From: Bosea vestrisii
GTDB taxonomy: Bacteria > Pseudomonadota > Alphaproteobacteria > Rhizobiales > Beijerinckiaceae
Reading direction: 5' to 3'
Length of the DNA: 64,000 nt
NCBI RefSeq assembly: GCF_030144325.1
Contig: NZ_CP126307.1
Coordinates: forward strand, 4,988,001 to 5,052,000
Shown: positions 15,044 to 24,960 of the stretch, one piece after another
Layout of the letters: each line of letters begins with the position of its first letter
How positions within the stretch are numbered: the first letter of the stretch is position 1
Position numbers and translations under genes: made by a program
The notes under the pieces: model-generated
What the model was told of the DNA's origin: nothing
Database searches by the model: none
What the model saw: the letters and a program-made list of their open reading frames with translations, nothing else

Positions 15044-17143
15044 CTAGCTCGCCGCTTCCATGGCCTTTGCCTTCGGGCTGAAGGTGCCGTCGGCGTTCTT
15101 CTCCATGGTGATCAGCTCGTCGTGCATCGTACGCAGCGTCGAGCGGTGGCCGATCGAGACGATGCTGGTCTGCGGCAGTTCGCGCCTGATCACCTCGTAG
15201 ATCTCGCCTTCGAGCTTCTCGTCGAGCGAGGCGGTCGCCTCGTCGAGGAAGAGCCAGTCCGGTTTCGCCAGTAGAGCGCGCGCCACAGCGAGGCGCTGCT
15301 GCTCGCCGCCCGAGAGGCGCTGGCCCCAGAGATCGACCTCGTCGAGCCGCTCGGCGAGATGGCCGAGCTTGACCTTCTCCATCGCCGCATGGATTTCCGC
15401 GTCACCGAACGCATCGGGCTCGGCCGGATAGGCGAGCGCAGCCCGCAGGGAGCCCTGCGGCAGATAAGGCCGCTGCGGCAGGACGAGCATGCGTTGCCCC
15501 TCCGGCGTCACGACTTTGCCCTCGCCGAACGGCCAGATGCCGGCGAGCGCGCGGAACAGGGTCGACTTGCCTGAGCCGGATGGCCCGACCACCAGCGTCG
15601 AATGCCCACCTGGCAGAGTGAGGCCGGAAGCCTGTACGATCGGCTGGCCGTTCGGCAGGTTGAGAGCGAGCGTCTCGATCGTGGCGTCCTTGACCGGCTT
15701 CTCGACGATATCGATCGCTGCGCCTTCTCCACCAGCGCCCTGCGCCTCCGCCTTGGCGATCGCCGCCTCGAAGGTGGTCAGGCGGTTGATCGAGGCGAGA
15801 TAGGAGGCGATCGATTGATAGCTGTTGATGAAGAAGGACATCGCCGTCTCGACTCGGCCGAAAGCCGAGGACACCTGCGTCAGCACGCCGAAGGCGATCG
15901 CACCGGCGAAGTAGTAGGGCGCCAGCAAGACGAAGGGGATGACGACGTTGGCCTGATTATAGGACAGCGTGAAGGTCGTCAGCTTCAGCCTGCGCCAGAG
16001 CAGGTTGTAGAAATTGTCGACGATGCCGCCAAACGTTTCGCCGAGGTGGCGCCGCTCGGCACCTTCGCCGCGCATCAGCGCGATCTGCTCGGAGTACTCG
16101 CGCAGGCGAGCGAGAGCAAAGCGGAAGTTCGCCTCGCGCCGCTCCTGCTCGAATTCCAGCGCGATCAGCGGTTTGCCGATCACATGAGTGATCCAGGTTG
16201 CAATCGCGGCGTAAATCAGTGTCGCCCAGAAGATGAAGCCGGGGATGACGATGTCGGTGCCGGGCACGGTGATCGCCACGGGGATCGACCAGAGGATGAT
16301 CGAGAACGAGACCAGCGTTGAGACCTGGGTGATCAGCGTCAGCGAGAAGCTGTAGGTCTGATTCAGGAAGGCGCGCGTGTCTTCCGAGATGCGTTGGTCG
16401 GGGTTGTCCGCCGTGCCGGCGAGCGAGATACGGTAGTGGTTGCCGTTGCCCAGCCAGCGCTTGTTGTATTCGGCCGCCATCCATTCGCGCCAGCGGATCA
16501 GCAGGACCGAATTGGCGACGGTCTCGATCAACACGCTGATCACGGAGACCGCTGCCCAGACGCAGAAGACGTTGATGAGCTGTTCCCAGAAAGCCGGCGC
16601 GTTCTTCTCCTGCAGGGCGTTGTAGAAGTCGCGATAGAAGAAGTTGATGCGCAGCGAGATGCCGACCTGCGCCTGGTTGAGCACGATCAGGAAGACGACG
16701 AGCGCGACCGCGAAGGTACCGAGCCGCATGCGGTAGCGGCCGAATGGCCCGAGATTGGCGATCTGCGGCTCGGAAGATTCGAAGTAGGGCGAGGCGATGC
16801 GGGCGATACGCTGCACAACCGGCACGAAGGAGACCAGGTAGATCAGGATGCCGAAGACGGCGACCGTCGTACCGAGGCTGGCCGGCGGGGCGGCCGCTTG
16901 CCAGGCGGTGGGCCAGAGTCCGAGCTGGGCAAGCAGCGCGCCGGCACCGAAAATCACATACTCCGTGCCGAAGATGCCGGAGAAGATTTTCAGGAAGAAC
17001 GGGATGCTGGTCGACCGGAACGTGGCGAACGCCAGCAGCAAGCCGACGACGCCGAGGCCGAGAATGCCTGTGCTCCCGCTTTGCTGGCCGACCACGAGCG
17101 CGATCACAGCAAGCGCGGCGACGGCGAAACTCAACAGGCGCAT
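15044..17143 (-). CDS. ABC transporter with SbmA/BacA-like membrane domain fused to ATPase
   Basis: The 699-residue product joins a membrane domain (about residues 1-430, six to eight spans) to a C-terminal ATPase. The membrane part carries NFFYRDFYNALQEKNAPAFW, RWREWMAAEYNKRWLGNGNHY and NPDQRISEDTRAFL, hallmarks of the SbmA/BacA and YddA/ABCD group. The ATPase has Walker A GPSGSGKST at about residue 520, the signature LSGGEQQRLAVARALL at about 608, and Walker B WLFLDEATASLD at about 630. Relatives include BclA of Bradyrhizobium and Rv1819c, which import peptides or hydrophilic compounds, and YddA of unknown substrate. The C-terminal ATPase is family-typical. It stands alone, downstream of a META-domain gene in opposite orientation. 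Confidence 0.88.
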   Translation of the reverse strand: MRLLSFAVAALAVIALVVGQQSGSTGILGLGVVGLLLAFATFRSTSIPFFLKIFSGIFGTEYVIFGAGALLAQLGLWPTAWQAAAPPASLGTTVAVFGILIYLVSFVPVVQRIARIASPYFESSEPQIANLGPFGRYRMRLGTFAVALVVFLIVLNQAQVGISLRINFFYRDFYNALQEKNAPAFWEQLINVFCVWAAVSVISVLIETVANSVLLIRWREWMAAEYNKRWLGNGNHYRISLAGTADNPDQRISEDTRAFLNQTYSFSLTLITQVSTLVSFSIILWSIPVAITVPGTDIVIPGFIFWATLIYAAIATWITHVIGKPLIALEFEQERREANFRFALARLREYSEQIALMRGEGAERRHLGETFGGIVDNFYNLLWRRLKLTTFTLSYNQANVVIPFVLLAPYYFAGAIAFGVLTQVSSAFGRVETAMSFFINSYQSIASYLASINRLTTFEAAIAKAEAQGAGGEGAAIDIVEKPVKDATIETLALNLPNGQPIVQASGLTLPGGHSTLVVGPSGSGKSTLFRALAGIWPFGEGKVVTPEGQRMLVLPQRPYLPQGSLRAALAYPAEPDAFGDAEIHAAMEKVKLGHLAERLDEVDLWGQRLSGGEQQRLAVARALLAKPDWLFLDEATASLDEKLEGEIYEVIRRELPQTSIVSIGHRSTLRTMHDELITMEKNADGTFSPKAKAMEAAS

Positions 17144-17219
17144 GGCGTCGTCCTTGTCGGGGAATCAGCGCGGGAGCCGCGCTGCTTAGGAGAGAGCGTT
17201 GTAGATCAGCCCTGCGCAC

Positions 17220-17247
17220 AAAAAAGGCCCGGCTCAAGACCGGGCCG
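17220..17247 (-). terminator. Intrinsic terminator of the DoxX gene
   Basis: Read on the minus strand, a perfect stem GGCCCGG/CCGGGCC with a seven-base loop is followed by a run of at least six T. It lies about 28 bases past the DoxX stop codon. Confidence 0.85.
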
Positions 17248-17274
17248 CGCTTTTTCAGCGTTTTGTGATCTGGC

Positions 17275-17658
17275 TCAGTCCTTGTCGACCGAATAGCGCC
17301 CGGCGCCGGCGGCGAAGAGCACGAGGAAGCCGCCGGCAACGGCGAGGTTCTTCAGGAAAATCTGCTGCTGCATCGGAGCCGCCCAGTTCATGTGGAACAG
17401 CACGGAAGCGGCGATGGTGAAAGCGAACAGCACGAGGGCCGCGAGGCGTGTCTTGTAGCCGACGACGATCATCAGGCCACCGATCAGTTCGACGACGATC
17501 ACCAGCGGCAGGAGAATCGCGGGGACGCCGGCGGAGCCCATATAGGCTTGCGTGCCGGCATAGCCGCTGATCTTGGACCAGCCGGCGAGGACGAACATCA
17601 GGGCGAGCAGGATGCGACCGATGAGCTTGGCGGCGTCGGCCAAAGCAGGGTTGTTCAT
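17275..17658 (-). CDS. DoxX family membrane protein
   Basis: The 127-residue product has four membrane spans and the DoxX pattern: GRILLALMFVLAGWSKI at the N-terminus, GVPAILLPLVIVVELIGGLMIVVGYKTR in the middle and a final span. DoxX-like proteins are linked to redox stress and sometimes to sulfur-handling membrane complexes; no specific role can be given. It has its own terminator on the downstream side. It lies between the SbmA-like transporter gene and groEL on the same strand but appears to be an independent unit, since groEL ends in its own terminator. Confidence 0.85.
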   Translation of the reverse strand: MNNPALADAAKLIGRILLALMFVLAGWSKISGYAGTQAYMGSAGVPAILLPLVIVVELIGGLMIVVGYKTRLAALVLFAFTIAASVLFHMNWAAPMQQQIFLKNLAVAGGFLVLFAAGAGRYSVDKD

Positions 17659-17778
17659 GAAGTGACCCCCGAAAGCGCGGGCGCGGCAGGATGCCGCACC
17701 CGTGGCGATCTAGGGCCTACAACGAAAGTCGATGCAAGCATGCGGCCGATCATGCCTGTGCAAAGCCTCTCAGAAACG

Positions 17779-17805
17779 AAAAAGGCCCGGCTTGCGCCGG
17801 GCCCC
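17779..17805 (-). terminator. Intrinsic terminator of groESL
   Basis: On the minus strand a stem GGCCCGG/CCGGGCC with a short loop is followed by TTTTT. It lies about 35 bases beyond the groEL stop codon. Confidence 0.85.
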
Positions 17806-17840
17806 TTCCATTCTTGTCGAGCTTGAGAGCTCGGACTTCC

Positions 17841-19478
<1,638 letters not shown>

Positions 19479-19520
19479 GAGACTACTCCTGATTTAGGGC
19501 TTGAAGGAACGTCAGGCTGT

Positions 19521-19808
19521 TCAGCCGATGACGCCCATGATGTCGGATTCCTTCATGATCAGGAGATCCTGGCCGTCGATCTTGACCTCGGTGCCGCTCC
19601 ACTTGCCGAAAAGGACGCGATCGCCCTTCTTGACGTCGAGCGCAACCAGCTTGCCGGCCTCGTCGCGGGCGCCGGGGCCCACGGAGACGACTTCGCCCTC
19701 CTGGGGCTTTTCCTTGGCGGTATCGGGGATGATGATGCCACCCTTGGTCTTCTCTTCGCCATCAAGGCGACGGACCACAACGCGGTCATGCAGCGGACGG
19801 AACTTCAT
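19521..19808 (-). CDS. groES: Co-chaperonin GroES
   Basis: The 95-residue product has the standard GroES sequence: FRPLHDRVVVRRLDGEEKTKGGI with the mobile loop that contacts GroEL, then the conserved VGPGARDEAGK and GDRVLFGKWSGTEVKIDG segments. It caps the GroEL ring. It is the first gene of the groESL operon, with a SigA-like promoter and a CIRCE element in its leader. Confidence 0.98.
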   Translation of the reverse strand: MKFRPLHDRVVVRRLDGEEKTKGGIIIPDTAKEKPQEGEVVSVGPGARDEAGKLVALDVKKGDRVLFGKWSGTEVKIDGQDLLIMKESDIMGVIG

Positions 19809-19871
19809 GGTTCTGTCTTCCTCTCGGTCGTATTCTGGACGGGCTCGAGATTGGCCCGTGAATGGGGTCTG

Positions 19872-19898
19872 TTAGCAGTCTCACCAAGTGAGTGCTAA
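19872..19898. promoter_or_regulatory. CIRCE operator (HrcA site) of groESL
   Basis: The sequence is TTAGCAGTC, nine bases, then GAGTGCTAA. This matches the CIRCE consensus TTAGCACTC-N9-GAGTGCTAA with a single change in one arm. It lies just downstream of the predicted transcription start, the normal place for HrcA repression of chaperonin genes. Confidence 0.93.
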
Positions 19899-19909
19899 CG
19901 GACGTCGCG

Positions 19910-19938
19910 GAGATAGGCCTGAGGCCTGCAGGAGTCAA
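19910..19938 (-). promoter_or_regulatory. Housekeeping-type promoter of groESL
   Basis: On the minus strand TTGACT (19938-19933) and TATCTC (19915-19910) are separated by exactly 17 bases. The predicted start falls at about 19903, so CIRCE covers the first transcribed bases. Confidence 0.7.
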
Positions 19939-20025
19939 GGAATCCGCTGCGCGAAAGGTGAACGCGACCACCGGCCGCCGATCTGCCTTGCTGCGGCGGC
20001 AGCTTAAACCGGCTATCATGGCGAG

Positions 20026-20481
20026 ATGACGACGCCAGCGCCCGATCTCCACCTCGACGACATCGCCCGCTCCTGTGTCGTGTTGCATGTGCGGATGACC
20101 GCGCGGGCCGTGACCCGCGCCTATGACGAGGCGATGCGGCCGAGCGGCCTGAAGATCACCCAGTTCGTGCTGCTCTCGGCGCTCTCGACCGGTGCCTGGC
20201 GCTCGGTCACCGAGCTCGCCGACCGCTTCGCGCTGGAGCGGACCTCGCTGACCCGCAACCTGCAGCTGCTCGCCGCCGAGAAGCTGATCGAGCCGGTCGA
20301 CTGCAAGGGCAGGGCGCTCACCTATGCCGTGACGGAGAAGGGCCGCGCCGCGATCGAGGCGGCGATCCCCTATTGGCGCGCGGCGCAGGACAGGATCGAG
20401 GGCGGGCTCGGCCAGGAGCGCTGGAGCGAGACGCGCGACAGCCTAAAAGCGATCAGGCGGGCGGCCCGGCAGGTGGGCTGA
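20026..20481 (+). CDS. MarR family transcriptional regulator
   Basis: The 151-residue product is a small winged-helix regulator. The DNA-binding part spans about residues 45-110: KITQFVLLSALS, then SVTELADRFALERTSLTRNLQLLAAEKLIEP and the wing RALTYAVTEKGRAAI. MarR proteins repress nearby genes and are released by small phenolic or oxidising ligands. The following gene is a thioesterase, and a strong inverted repeat lies between them, which may be an operator. The ribosome site before the ATG is weak, which is why the start is slightly uncertain. Confidence 0.88.
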   Translation: MTTPAPDLHLDDIARSCVVLHVRMTARAVTRAYDEAMRPSGLKITQFVLLSALSTGAWRSVTELADRFALERTSLTRNLQLLAAEKLIEPVDCKGRALTYAVTEKGRAAIEAAIPYWRAAQDRIEGGLGQERWSETRDSLKAIRRAARQVG

Positions 20482-20506
20482 GCCAAGCTGGCGCGCTTGA
20501 CCTTGA

Positions 20507-20554
20507 TCTGACTCCATCTCTATCGTGCATCTACACCATAGAGATGGAGTCAGA
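20507..20554. promoter_or_regulatory. Perfect 17-bp-armed inverted repeat overlapping the thioesterase ribosome site
   Basis: Arms at 20507-20523 and 20538-20554 are exact reverse complements (left arm TCTGACTCCATCTCTAT), separated by 14 bases. The right arm contains the GGAG that serves as ribosome binding site and ends one base before the ATG at 20556. It could be a DNA operator for the MarR protein, an RNA hairpin that hides the ribosome site, or both. There is no T run, so it is not a classic terminator. Confidence 0.75.
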
Positions 20555-20555
20555 C

Positions 20556-21041
20556 ATGTCCCGTGAGATCGGTGTCGTGAGCCGCGATGTCCTGCTCGCG
20601 GAGGACGGCGTGTCCTTCCTGCGCGGGATGATCGAGGGACGCCATCCCGGCCCGCCATTCGCCGATGCGATGGATTTCGACATTGCCGAAGTCGAGGAGG
20701 GCAGGGCGGTCTTCGTCGGCAAGCCGTCGCCGCGCTTCTTCAACCCGCTCGGCACCATACATGGCGGCTGGACGGCGACGATCCTCGATTCCGCCATGGC
20801 CTGCGCCGTGCATTCGACGCTGCGGGTCGGCGAGGGCTACACCACGCTGGAGATGAAGCTGAACTATGTCCGCCCGGTCATGCCCGGCAACGGCCCGGTG
20901 CGCTGCGAGGGCAGGCTGATCCATCGCGGCGGCTCGGTCGCGACGAGCGAGGGCAAGCTGGTCGATGCGCAGGGCAAATTGCTGGCGCATGGGACCGAGA
21001 CCTGCATGATCTTCGGCGCGAAGGCGGGAGCGGGGCGCTGA
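20556..21041 (+). CDS. PaaI-type hotdog-fold thioesterase
   Basis: The 161-residue product shows the PaaI thioesterase pattern: FFNPLGTIHGGWTATILDSAMACAV, in which the HGG and the downstream Asp are the active-site region, followed by LEMKLNYVRPVMPG and a C-terminal strand. It would hydrolyse an acyl- or aryl-CoA; substrate unknown. The ATG at 20556 is preferred because GGAG lies seven bases upstream; an ATG at 20544 falls inside the inverted repeat. It follows a MarR regulator gene by about 75 bases. Confidence 0.88.
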   Translation: MSREIGVVSRDVLLAEDGVSFLRGMIEGRHPGPPFADAMDFDIAEVEEGRAVFVGKPSPRFFNPLGTIHGGWTATILDSAMACAVHSTLRVGEGYTTLEMKLNYVRPVMPGNGPVRCEGRLIHRGGSVATSEGKLVDAQGKLLAHGTETCMIFGAKAGAGR

Positions 21042-21078
21042 ACGGCTGGCCGCACCTGCCTCTGAACAGGAGCAGCTT

Positions 21079-21498
21079 GTGACATTCTCGCCATTCGCCG
21101 ACGAGGCCGTCGAAGCTAAGTTCCGGTCGCTGCCGGAGCCGCTTCGGCAGCCCATGCTGCGCCTGCGTCAGACGATCCTCGCTGTTGCGGCCGCGAGTCC
21201 CGATATCGGGCGACTTACCGAGACGCTGAAATGGGGCGAGCCGGCCTGGCTGCCTGAGCGACCAAGAATTGGAACGACCTTGCGGGCGGACGGGCTCAAA
21301 GGCTCAGTCACGCATTACGCGCTCTACGTCCATTGCCAGACGAGCCTGATCGAGACGTTCAGTCGCCATTACCCCGGGCAGTTCAGCTACGAGGGTAACC
21401 GGGCGCTGATCTTCGCTGCCGGGAGCGAGCCGCCGGCCGAGCCACTGGCCCACTGCATCGCGCTCGCCCTGACCTATCACCGCTGGGCAAAGCGCTGA
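21079..21498 (+). CDS. DUF1801 domain-containing protein
   Basis: The 139-residue product begins with GTG, six to seven bases after AGGAG. The pattern ETLKWGEPAWLPERPRIGTTLR and the later HYALYVHCQTSLIETF fit the DUF1801 (YdhG-like) fold, a small alpha/beta domain of unknown function related to frataxin-like proteins. It lies 37 bases after the thioesterase gene and probably shares its transcript. It is convergent with the AraC gene. Confidence 0.75.
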   Translation: MTFSPFADEAVEAKFRSLPEPLRQPMLRLRQTILAVAAASPDIGRLTETLKWGEPAWLPERPRIGTTLRADGLKGSVTHYALYVHCQTSLIETFSRHYPGQFSYEGNRALIFAAGSEPPAEPLAHCIALALTYHRWAKR

Positions 21499-21505
21499 GC
21501 GCCGC

Positions 21506-22315
21506 TTACCCGCTGCGATACTCGCTCGGGCTCGCGCCCATGACCCGTTTGAAGCGCCGGTTGAAGGTCGAAAGATCGCCAAAGCCGCAATCGAAGGCGA
21601 TGCCGGCGACCGGTAGCTCGCTCCGGCGCAGCAGCAATGCCGCCCGGTGCAGGCGGGTGCGCAGCACATATTGATGCGGCGTCATCCCGACCAACACCCG
21701 GAAGGTGCGCAGGAAATGGTAGGGGCTCATCGCCGCCAGCCGGGCCAGCGCATCGAGCGAGAGCGCCTCTTCGCAATGCGCCTCGACATGGCGCAGTGCC
21801 CGCGTGATCCGGCGCTGATCGCGCGCGCTCGGCGGGCTGGCCGCCGGCCTTGCTCCCGCAAGCACGCTCGCGACAGCGCCGACAAGACGCATCGCGATCT
21901 CCTCAAGCCTTTCCGGATCGTCCGCGGCCGCTTCCGCCTCGGCGACGAGGCCGGCGAGTGCAGGGAGCGGCGGCAGGTGCGCCTGCCCGAAATCGGCGCG
22001 CCTGGCGCCCGGCACGGCCGCGACGATGCCTTCAAGATAGGCTGGCTCGAACTGGAAGGCGAGGCAGCGGTCGCCGGCCGCATGCTCATGGCCGCATTCG
22101 AAGCAGGCGCCGCGATTGCCGAGCAGCAGCGAGCCTGGCGCCAGCACGGCGCTGCCTTGCGATGAGCGGTATCGGAACGAGCCGCTGCGGACGATGGCGA
22201 TGCAGTGATGCGGGTGCTCTTCCTCGAAGGCACGGTCGTTCGGGCCGGCCGTGCAGACGATATCGCTGACGCGCCAGCCGGGGCCCGAAGCCAGAAGATG
22301 TGCGGTCGCGCTCAT
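21506..22315 (-). CDS. AraC family transcriptional regulator
   Basis: The 269-residue product has an N-terminal ligand or cupin-like domain with CFECGHEHAAGDRCLAFQFEP, and a C-terminal pair of helix-turn-helix motifs. The first is LSLDALARLAAMSPYHFLRTF, the second VAGIAFDCGFGDLSTFNRRFKRVMG, ending SPSEYR as usual. GMTPHQYVLRTRLHRA joins them. The start at 22315 gives the usual N-terminus; an upstream ATG adds nine residues. It is divergent from a small hypothetical gene, and may regulate it. Confidence 0.9.
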   Translation of the reverse strand: MSATAHLLASGPGWRVSDIVCTAGPNDRAFEEEHPHHCIAIVRSGSFRYRSSQGSAVLAPGSLLLGNRGACFECGHEHAAGDRCLAFQFEPAYLEGIVAAVPGARRADFGQAHLPPLPALAGLVAEAEAAADDPERLEEIAMRLVGAVASVLAGARPAASPPSARDQRRITRALRHVEAHCEEALSLDALARLAAMSPYHFLRTFRVLVGMTPHQYVLRTRLHRAALLLRRSELPVAGIAFDCGFGDLSTFNRRFKRVMGASPSEYRSG

Positions 22316-22401
22316 GCAGGCGAGTTTAGCAGTTTTTCCCAAGCAAGGCCCGGGGCTTCGGGTCTAGCAGGGTGCCAACTTGATCAAGATGGAGCCCGAT
22401 C

Positions 22402-22902
22402 ATGACAGCAGCGCCATCGACGCTGGCCGATGTCCTCATCGCCGCTGGGCCGATGCCTGAATACGCGGAGAAGCTCGCCCTCTACGGTCAGTTTGTCGGC
22501 GCCTGGACCATGGAGGCGGTGATCCACACCGACGATGGCCAGCGTCACGAGGCCAAGGGCGAGATCTGTTTCGGCTGGGTGCTCGGCGGACGTGCCGTCC
22601 AGGATGTCTGGAGCCTGCCCGGCTTCTTCCACGGCACGACGCTGCGCATCTACGATCCCGGCCAGGACGCCTGGCACATTCGCTGGAGCGACCCGGTCAA
22701 GCAATACTACACGCACCAGATCGGCCGCGCCGATGGCAAGGACATCGTCCAGCACGGCAAGCTCGATGACGGCACCGCGATCCGCTGGCGCTTCACCGAG
22801 ATCATGCCGGACTCGTTCCACTGGATCGGCGACCGCTCGCGCGATGGTGGCGCAAGCTGGCAGATTCAGGCCGATTTCCGGGCGAAACGCATCAAGATCT
22901 GA
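22402..22902 (+). CDS. Conserved hypothetical protein, DUF1579-like beta-barrel
   Basis: The 166-residue product has an AEKLALYGQFVGAWTMEA opening, GEICFGWVLGGRAVQDVW, DAWHIRWSDPVKQYY and WRFTEIMPDSFHWIGDRS. This alternation of strands is typical of DUF1579-like proteins, a calycin-type barrel that may bind a small ligand. No enzyme motif is seen. It starts 86 bases from the divergent AraC gene and is followed after 16 bases by a VOC-family gene, so these two are probably one operon. Confidence 0.65.
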   Translation: MTAAPSTLADVLIAAGPMPEYAEKLALYGQFVGAWTMEAVIHTDDGQRHEAKGEICFGWVLGGRAVQDVWSLPGFFHGTTLRIYDPGQDAWHIRWSDPVKQYYTHQIGRADGKDIVQHGKLDDGTAIRWRFTEIMPDSFHWIGDRSRDGGASWQIQADFRAKRIKI

Positions 22903-22918
22903 GAGGGAGAAGAAAGCT

Positions 22919-23296
22919 ATGTTCGATCACGTTTCCATCGGCGTTCGCGAGATCGCCCGCACAAAGCGCTTCTACGACGGAACGCTTGGTGCGCTCGGCT
23001 ATGACTGCCTCAGCGCCGACGAAAGCTCGCTCGGCTATGGCAAGGGGAGTGTCGGCCTCTGGATAGGCGCCGTCTCCGCGCCGGTGCCGCCGGATCGCGA
23101 CTCCAACCTGCATTTCTGCTTCGTCGCGCCGACGCGGGAGAGCGTGGATGCTTTCCATGCGGCTGCAGTGGCTGCCGGTGGCACCGACAACGGCAAGCCC
23201 GGCCTGCGCGAGTCCTACGGGCCCGACTACTACGCCGCTTTCGTCGTCGATCCCGACGGCTACCGACTAGAGGCCTATTGCAGCAAACCGGCCTGA
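22919..23296 (+). CDS. VOC family protein (glyoxalase/bleomycin-resistance fold)
   Basis: The 125-residue product is one VOC module: FDHVSIGVREIARTKRFYDGTLGALGY at the start, NLHFCFVAPTRESVDAFHAAAVAAGG in the middle, and FVVDPDGYRLEAYC at the end. The first His and the final Glu are the usual metal ligands. Members include glyoxalase I and antibiotic-binding proteins; the ligand here is unknown. AGGGAGAAGAAAGCT precedes the ATG. Confidence 0.88.
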   Translation: MFDHVSIGVREIARTKRFYDGTLGALGYDCLSADESSLGYGKGSVGLWIGAVSAPVPPDRDSNLHFCFVAPTRESVDAFHAAAVAAGGTDNGKPGLRESYGPDYYAAFVVDPDGYRLEAYCSKPA

Positions 23297-23312
23297 GCCA
23301 GCGGCGGCTGAG

Positions 23313-24011
23313 CTAATGCTCGGGCGGCAGATCATGCGCCGCCCATTCGCTGCGCGGGATCGCCTCGCCGACGCGGAACTGGAAGCCGGCGACCTTGCCG
23401 TTCGCCGCCATCTCGCAGCGGAAGCGCAGGCCGTACCATTGCTTGCGGCTGCGGAAGGCGGCGCCCTCGGCTTCCAGCATGGTCTTCGACTGCTTCGTGC
23501 CGGCCATGGCGAAGGCGACGACGCGGTCCGGCTCGAACTCCACCTTCCAGGCATGGATCTGGCTCATCGCCTCGAGATTGCAGAGCTGCTCGACACGCTC
23601 GGCGGCATCGAGCGTCTTCAACGCCTCGCGCGCCCCGCGACTGCGCGGATTGGCCAGCACGCCTTCCGAATGCAGCGTCCGGGCTGTGATCATAGCCGGC
23701 GGCTCGACTGGCGGTGGCACGGGCGGGACGGCCGGCTTGTCGGGAAGTGGGGCGATAGGGGGCGATTGCGGGAGCGGCACGCCCTCGGCCGCTGGCGGAG
23801 GGGTGGGCGTTGGGGCAGGGACCGGCGGCGCAGGGGGCGTCAAAGCCTCCGGTCCGACCAGTTCGACCTCGACGCTTGCCTCGCTCTCCGGAAGGAAGCC
23901 GTTGAAGGTGCGGGCAGCAAGCAGAGCGCCAAGCAAGGCAAGATGCAGGCAGAGCGCGACGGCGAGGCCGGGTTCGCGAAGGGCGCGAACAGCGGGGCCG
24001 GGGCGCTGCAT
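23313..24011 (-). CDS. DUF930 family protein with N-terminal membrane anchor and proline-rich linker
   Basis: The 232-residue product has one membrane span at about residues 12-33, then a long proline-rich stretch at about 50-105, then a C-terminal DUF930 domain with LHSEGVLANPRSRGAREAL, the Cys-containing VEQLCNLEAMSQIHAW, and WYGLRFRCEM. The layout is like TonB-type proteins, but the C-terminal domain is different and its function is unknown. The start at 24011 is chosen because the sequence before it is not protein-like. Confidence 0.82.
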   Translation of the reverse strand: MQRPGPAVRALREPGLAVALCLHLALLGALLAARTFNGFLPESEASVEVELVGPEALTPPAPPVPAPTPTPPPAAEGVPLPQSPPIAPLPDKPAVPPVPPPVEPPAMITARTLHSEGVLANPRSRGAREALKTLDAAERVEQLCNLEAMSQIHAWKVEFEPDRVVAFAMAGTKQSKTMLEAEGAAFRSRKQWYGLRFRCEMAANGKVAGFQFRVGEAIPRSEWAAHDLPPEH

Positions 24012-24117
24012 GCCCTGATCAATCGCCGTTGATGTGGAAGGAGGGCATGGGCGGCAGGCGCTTCCCTTGAGGCGTTCCGTGCAGAAGTCCGACCAAGCAG
24101 GCGATTTTGCGGCGGGG

Positions 24118-24960
24118 TCAGCGCCGGCTGACGGCGAAGGCACCGCAGACGATCAGCACCGCGCCTGCAAAGGTGGTCCAGAGTGGCACCTCGCCGAAGA
24201 CGGACCAGCCGAGCAGGCTCGCCCAGACCAGCGCCGTATACTCGATCGGCGCCAGCCGCGAGGCCGGAGCACGGGCGAAGGCCGAGGTCAGCGAAAGATG
24301 CCCGGCGACGCCGAGCGCGCCGGCGCCGAGATAGGCGAGGAGGTCGCTCCCGTTCATCGGCTGGAAGACGAAGTAGGCCGGCCAGGCCAGGCACAGCGCC
24401 GGCCCGGCATTCTGGAACAGCACGATGATCGCCGGATGCTCCTTCACCGCGATCCGGCGCAGCAGGATCAGGTTGAAGGCGTAGGAGATCGCCGAGAACA
24501 GCGCGGCGGCGACGCCGAGCTCGGCGCCGGTGACGCCACCCTGCAAGCGCGGCCAGACCATCACCAGCATGCCGGCGAGGCCGAAGCCGAGCGCCTGCAG
24601 GATGCGCCCGTCGAGCCGCTCCTTCAGGATCAGGGCCCCGAGCAGGGCGACGAAGACCGGCGCGAGGAAGGAGAGCGTCAACGCCTCGGCCAGGGGCAGG
24701 ACGGAGACCGAATAGAAGAAGCTGCCCGCGGTCAGGATCACCACCGGCACGCGCAACGAGTTGCCGATCAGGCTGGCGTGCGTCGGAAAGGCAGGGCGCA
24801 GGAAGGCGAGCACCACGAGCGCGCACAGGCCGCCCGCGGCAAAGCGCATAAACAGCGCCAGCAGGAACGGATGCTGCTGCATCTGCGCCTTGATCACCGC
24901 GTCCATCGCGGTGAGCAGCGCGATGCCGAAAACCGCTCGCAGCGCCGTGTTGAGGTTCAT
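24118..24960 (-). CDS. EamA/DMT family transporter
   Basis: The 280-residue product has ten membrane spans arranged as two EamA repeats; FLAPVFVALLGALILKERL and YTALVWASLLGWSVFGEVP are the equivalent segments. Such proteins export amino acids or other metabolites. The gene overlaps the acetyltransferase gene by four bases, so the pair is translationally coupled. Confidence 0.88.
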   Translation of the reverse strand: MNLNTALRAVFGIALLTAMDAVIKAQMQQHPFLLALFMRFAAGGLCALVVLAFLRPAFPTHASLIGNSLRVPVVILTAGSFFYSVSVLPLAEALTLSFLAPVFVALLGALILKERLDGRILQALGFGLAGMLVMVWPRLQGGVTGAELGVAAALFSAISYAFNLILLRRIAVKEHPAIIVLFQNAGPALCLAWPAYFVFQPMNGSDLLAYLGAGALGVAGHLSLTSAFARAPASRLAPIEYTALVWASLLGWSVFGEVPLWTTFAGAVLIVCGAFAVSRR

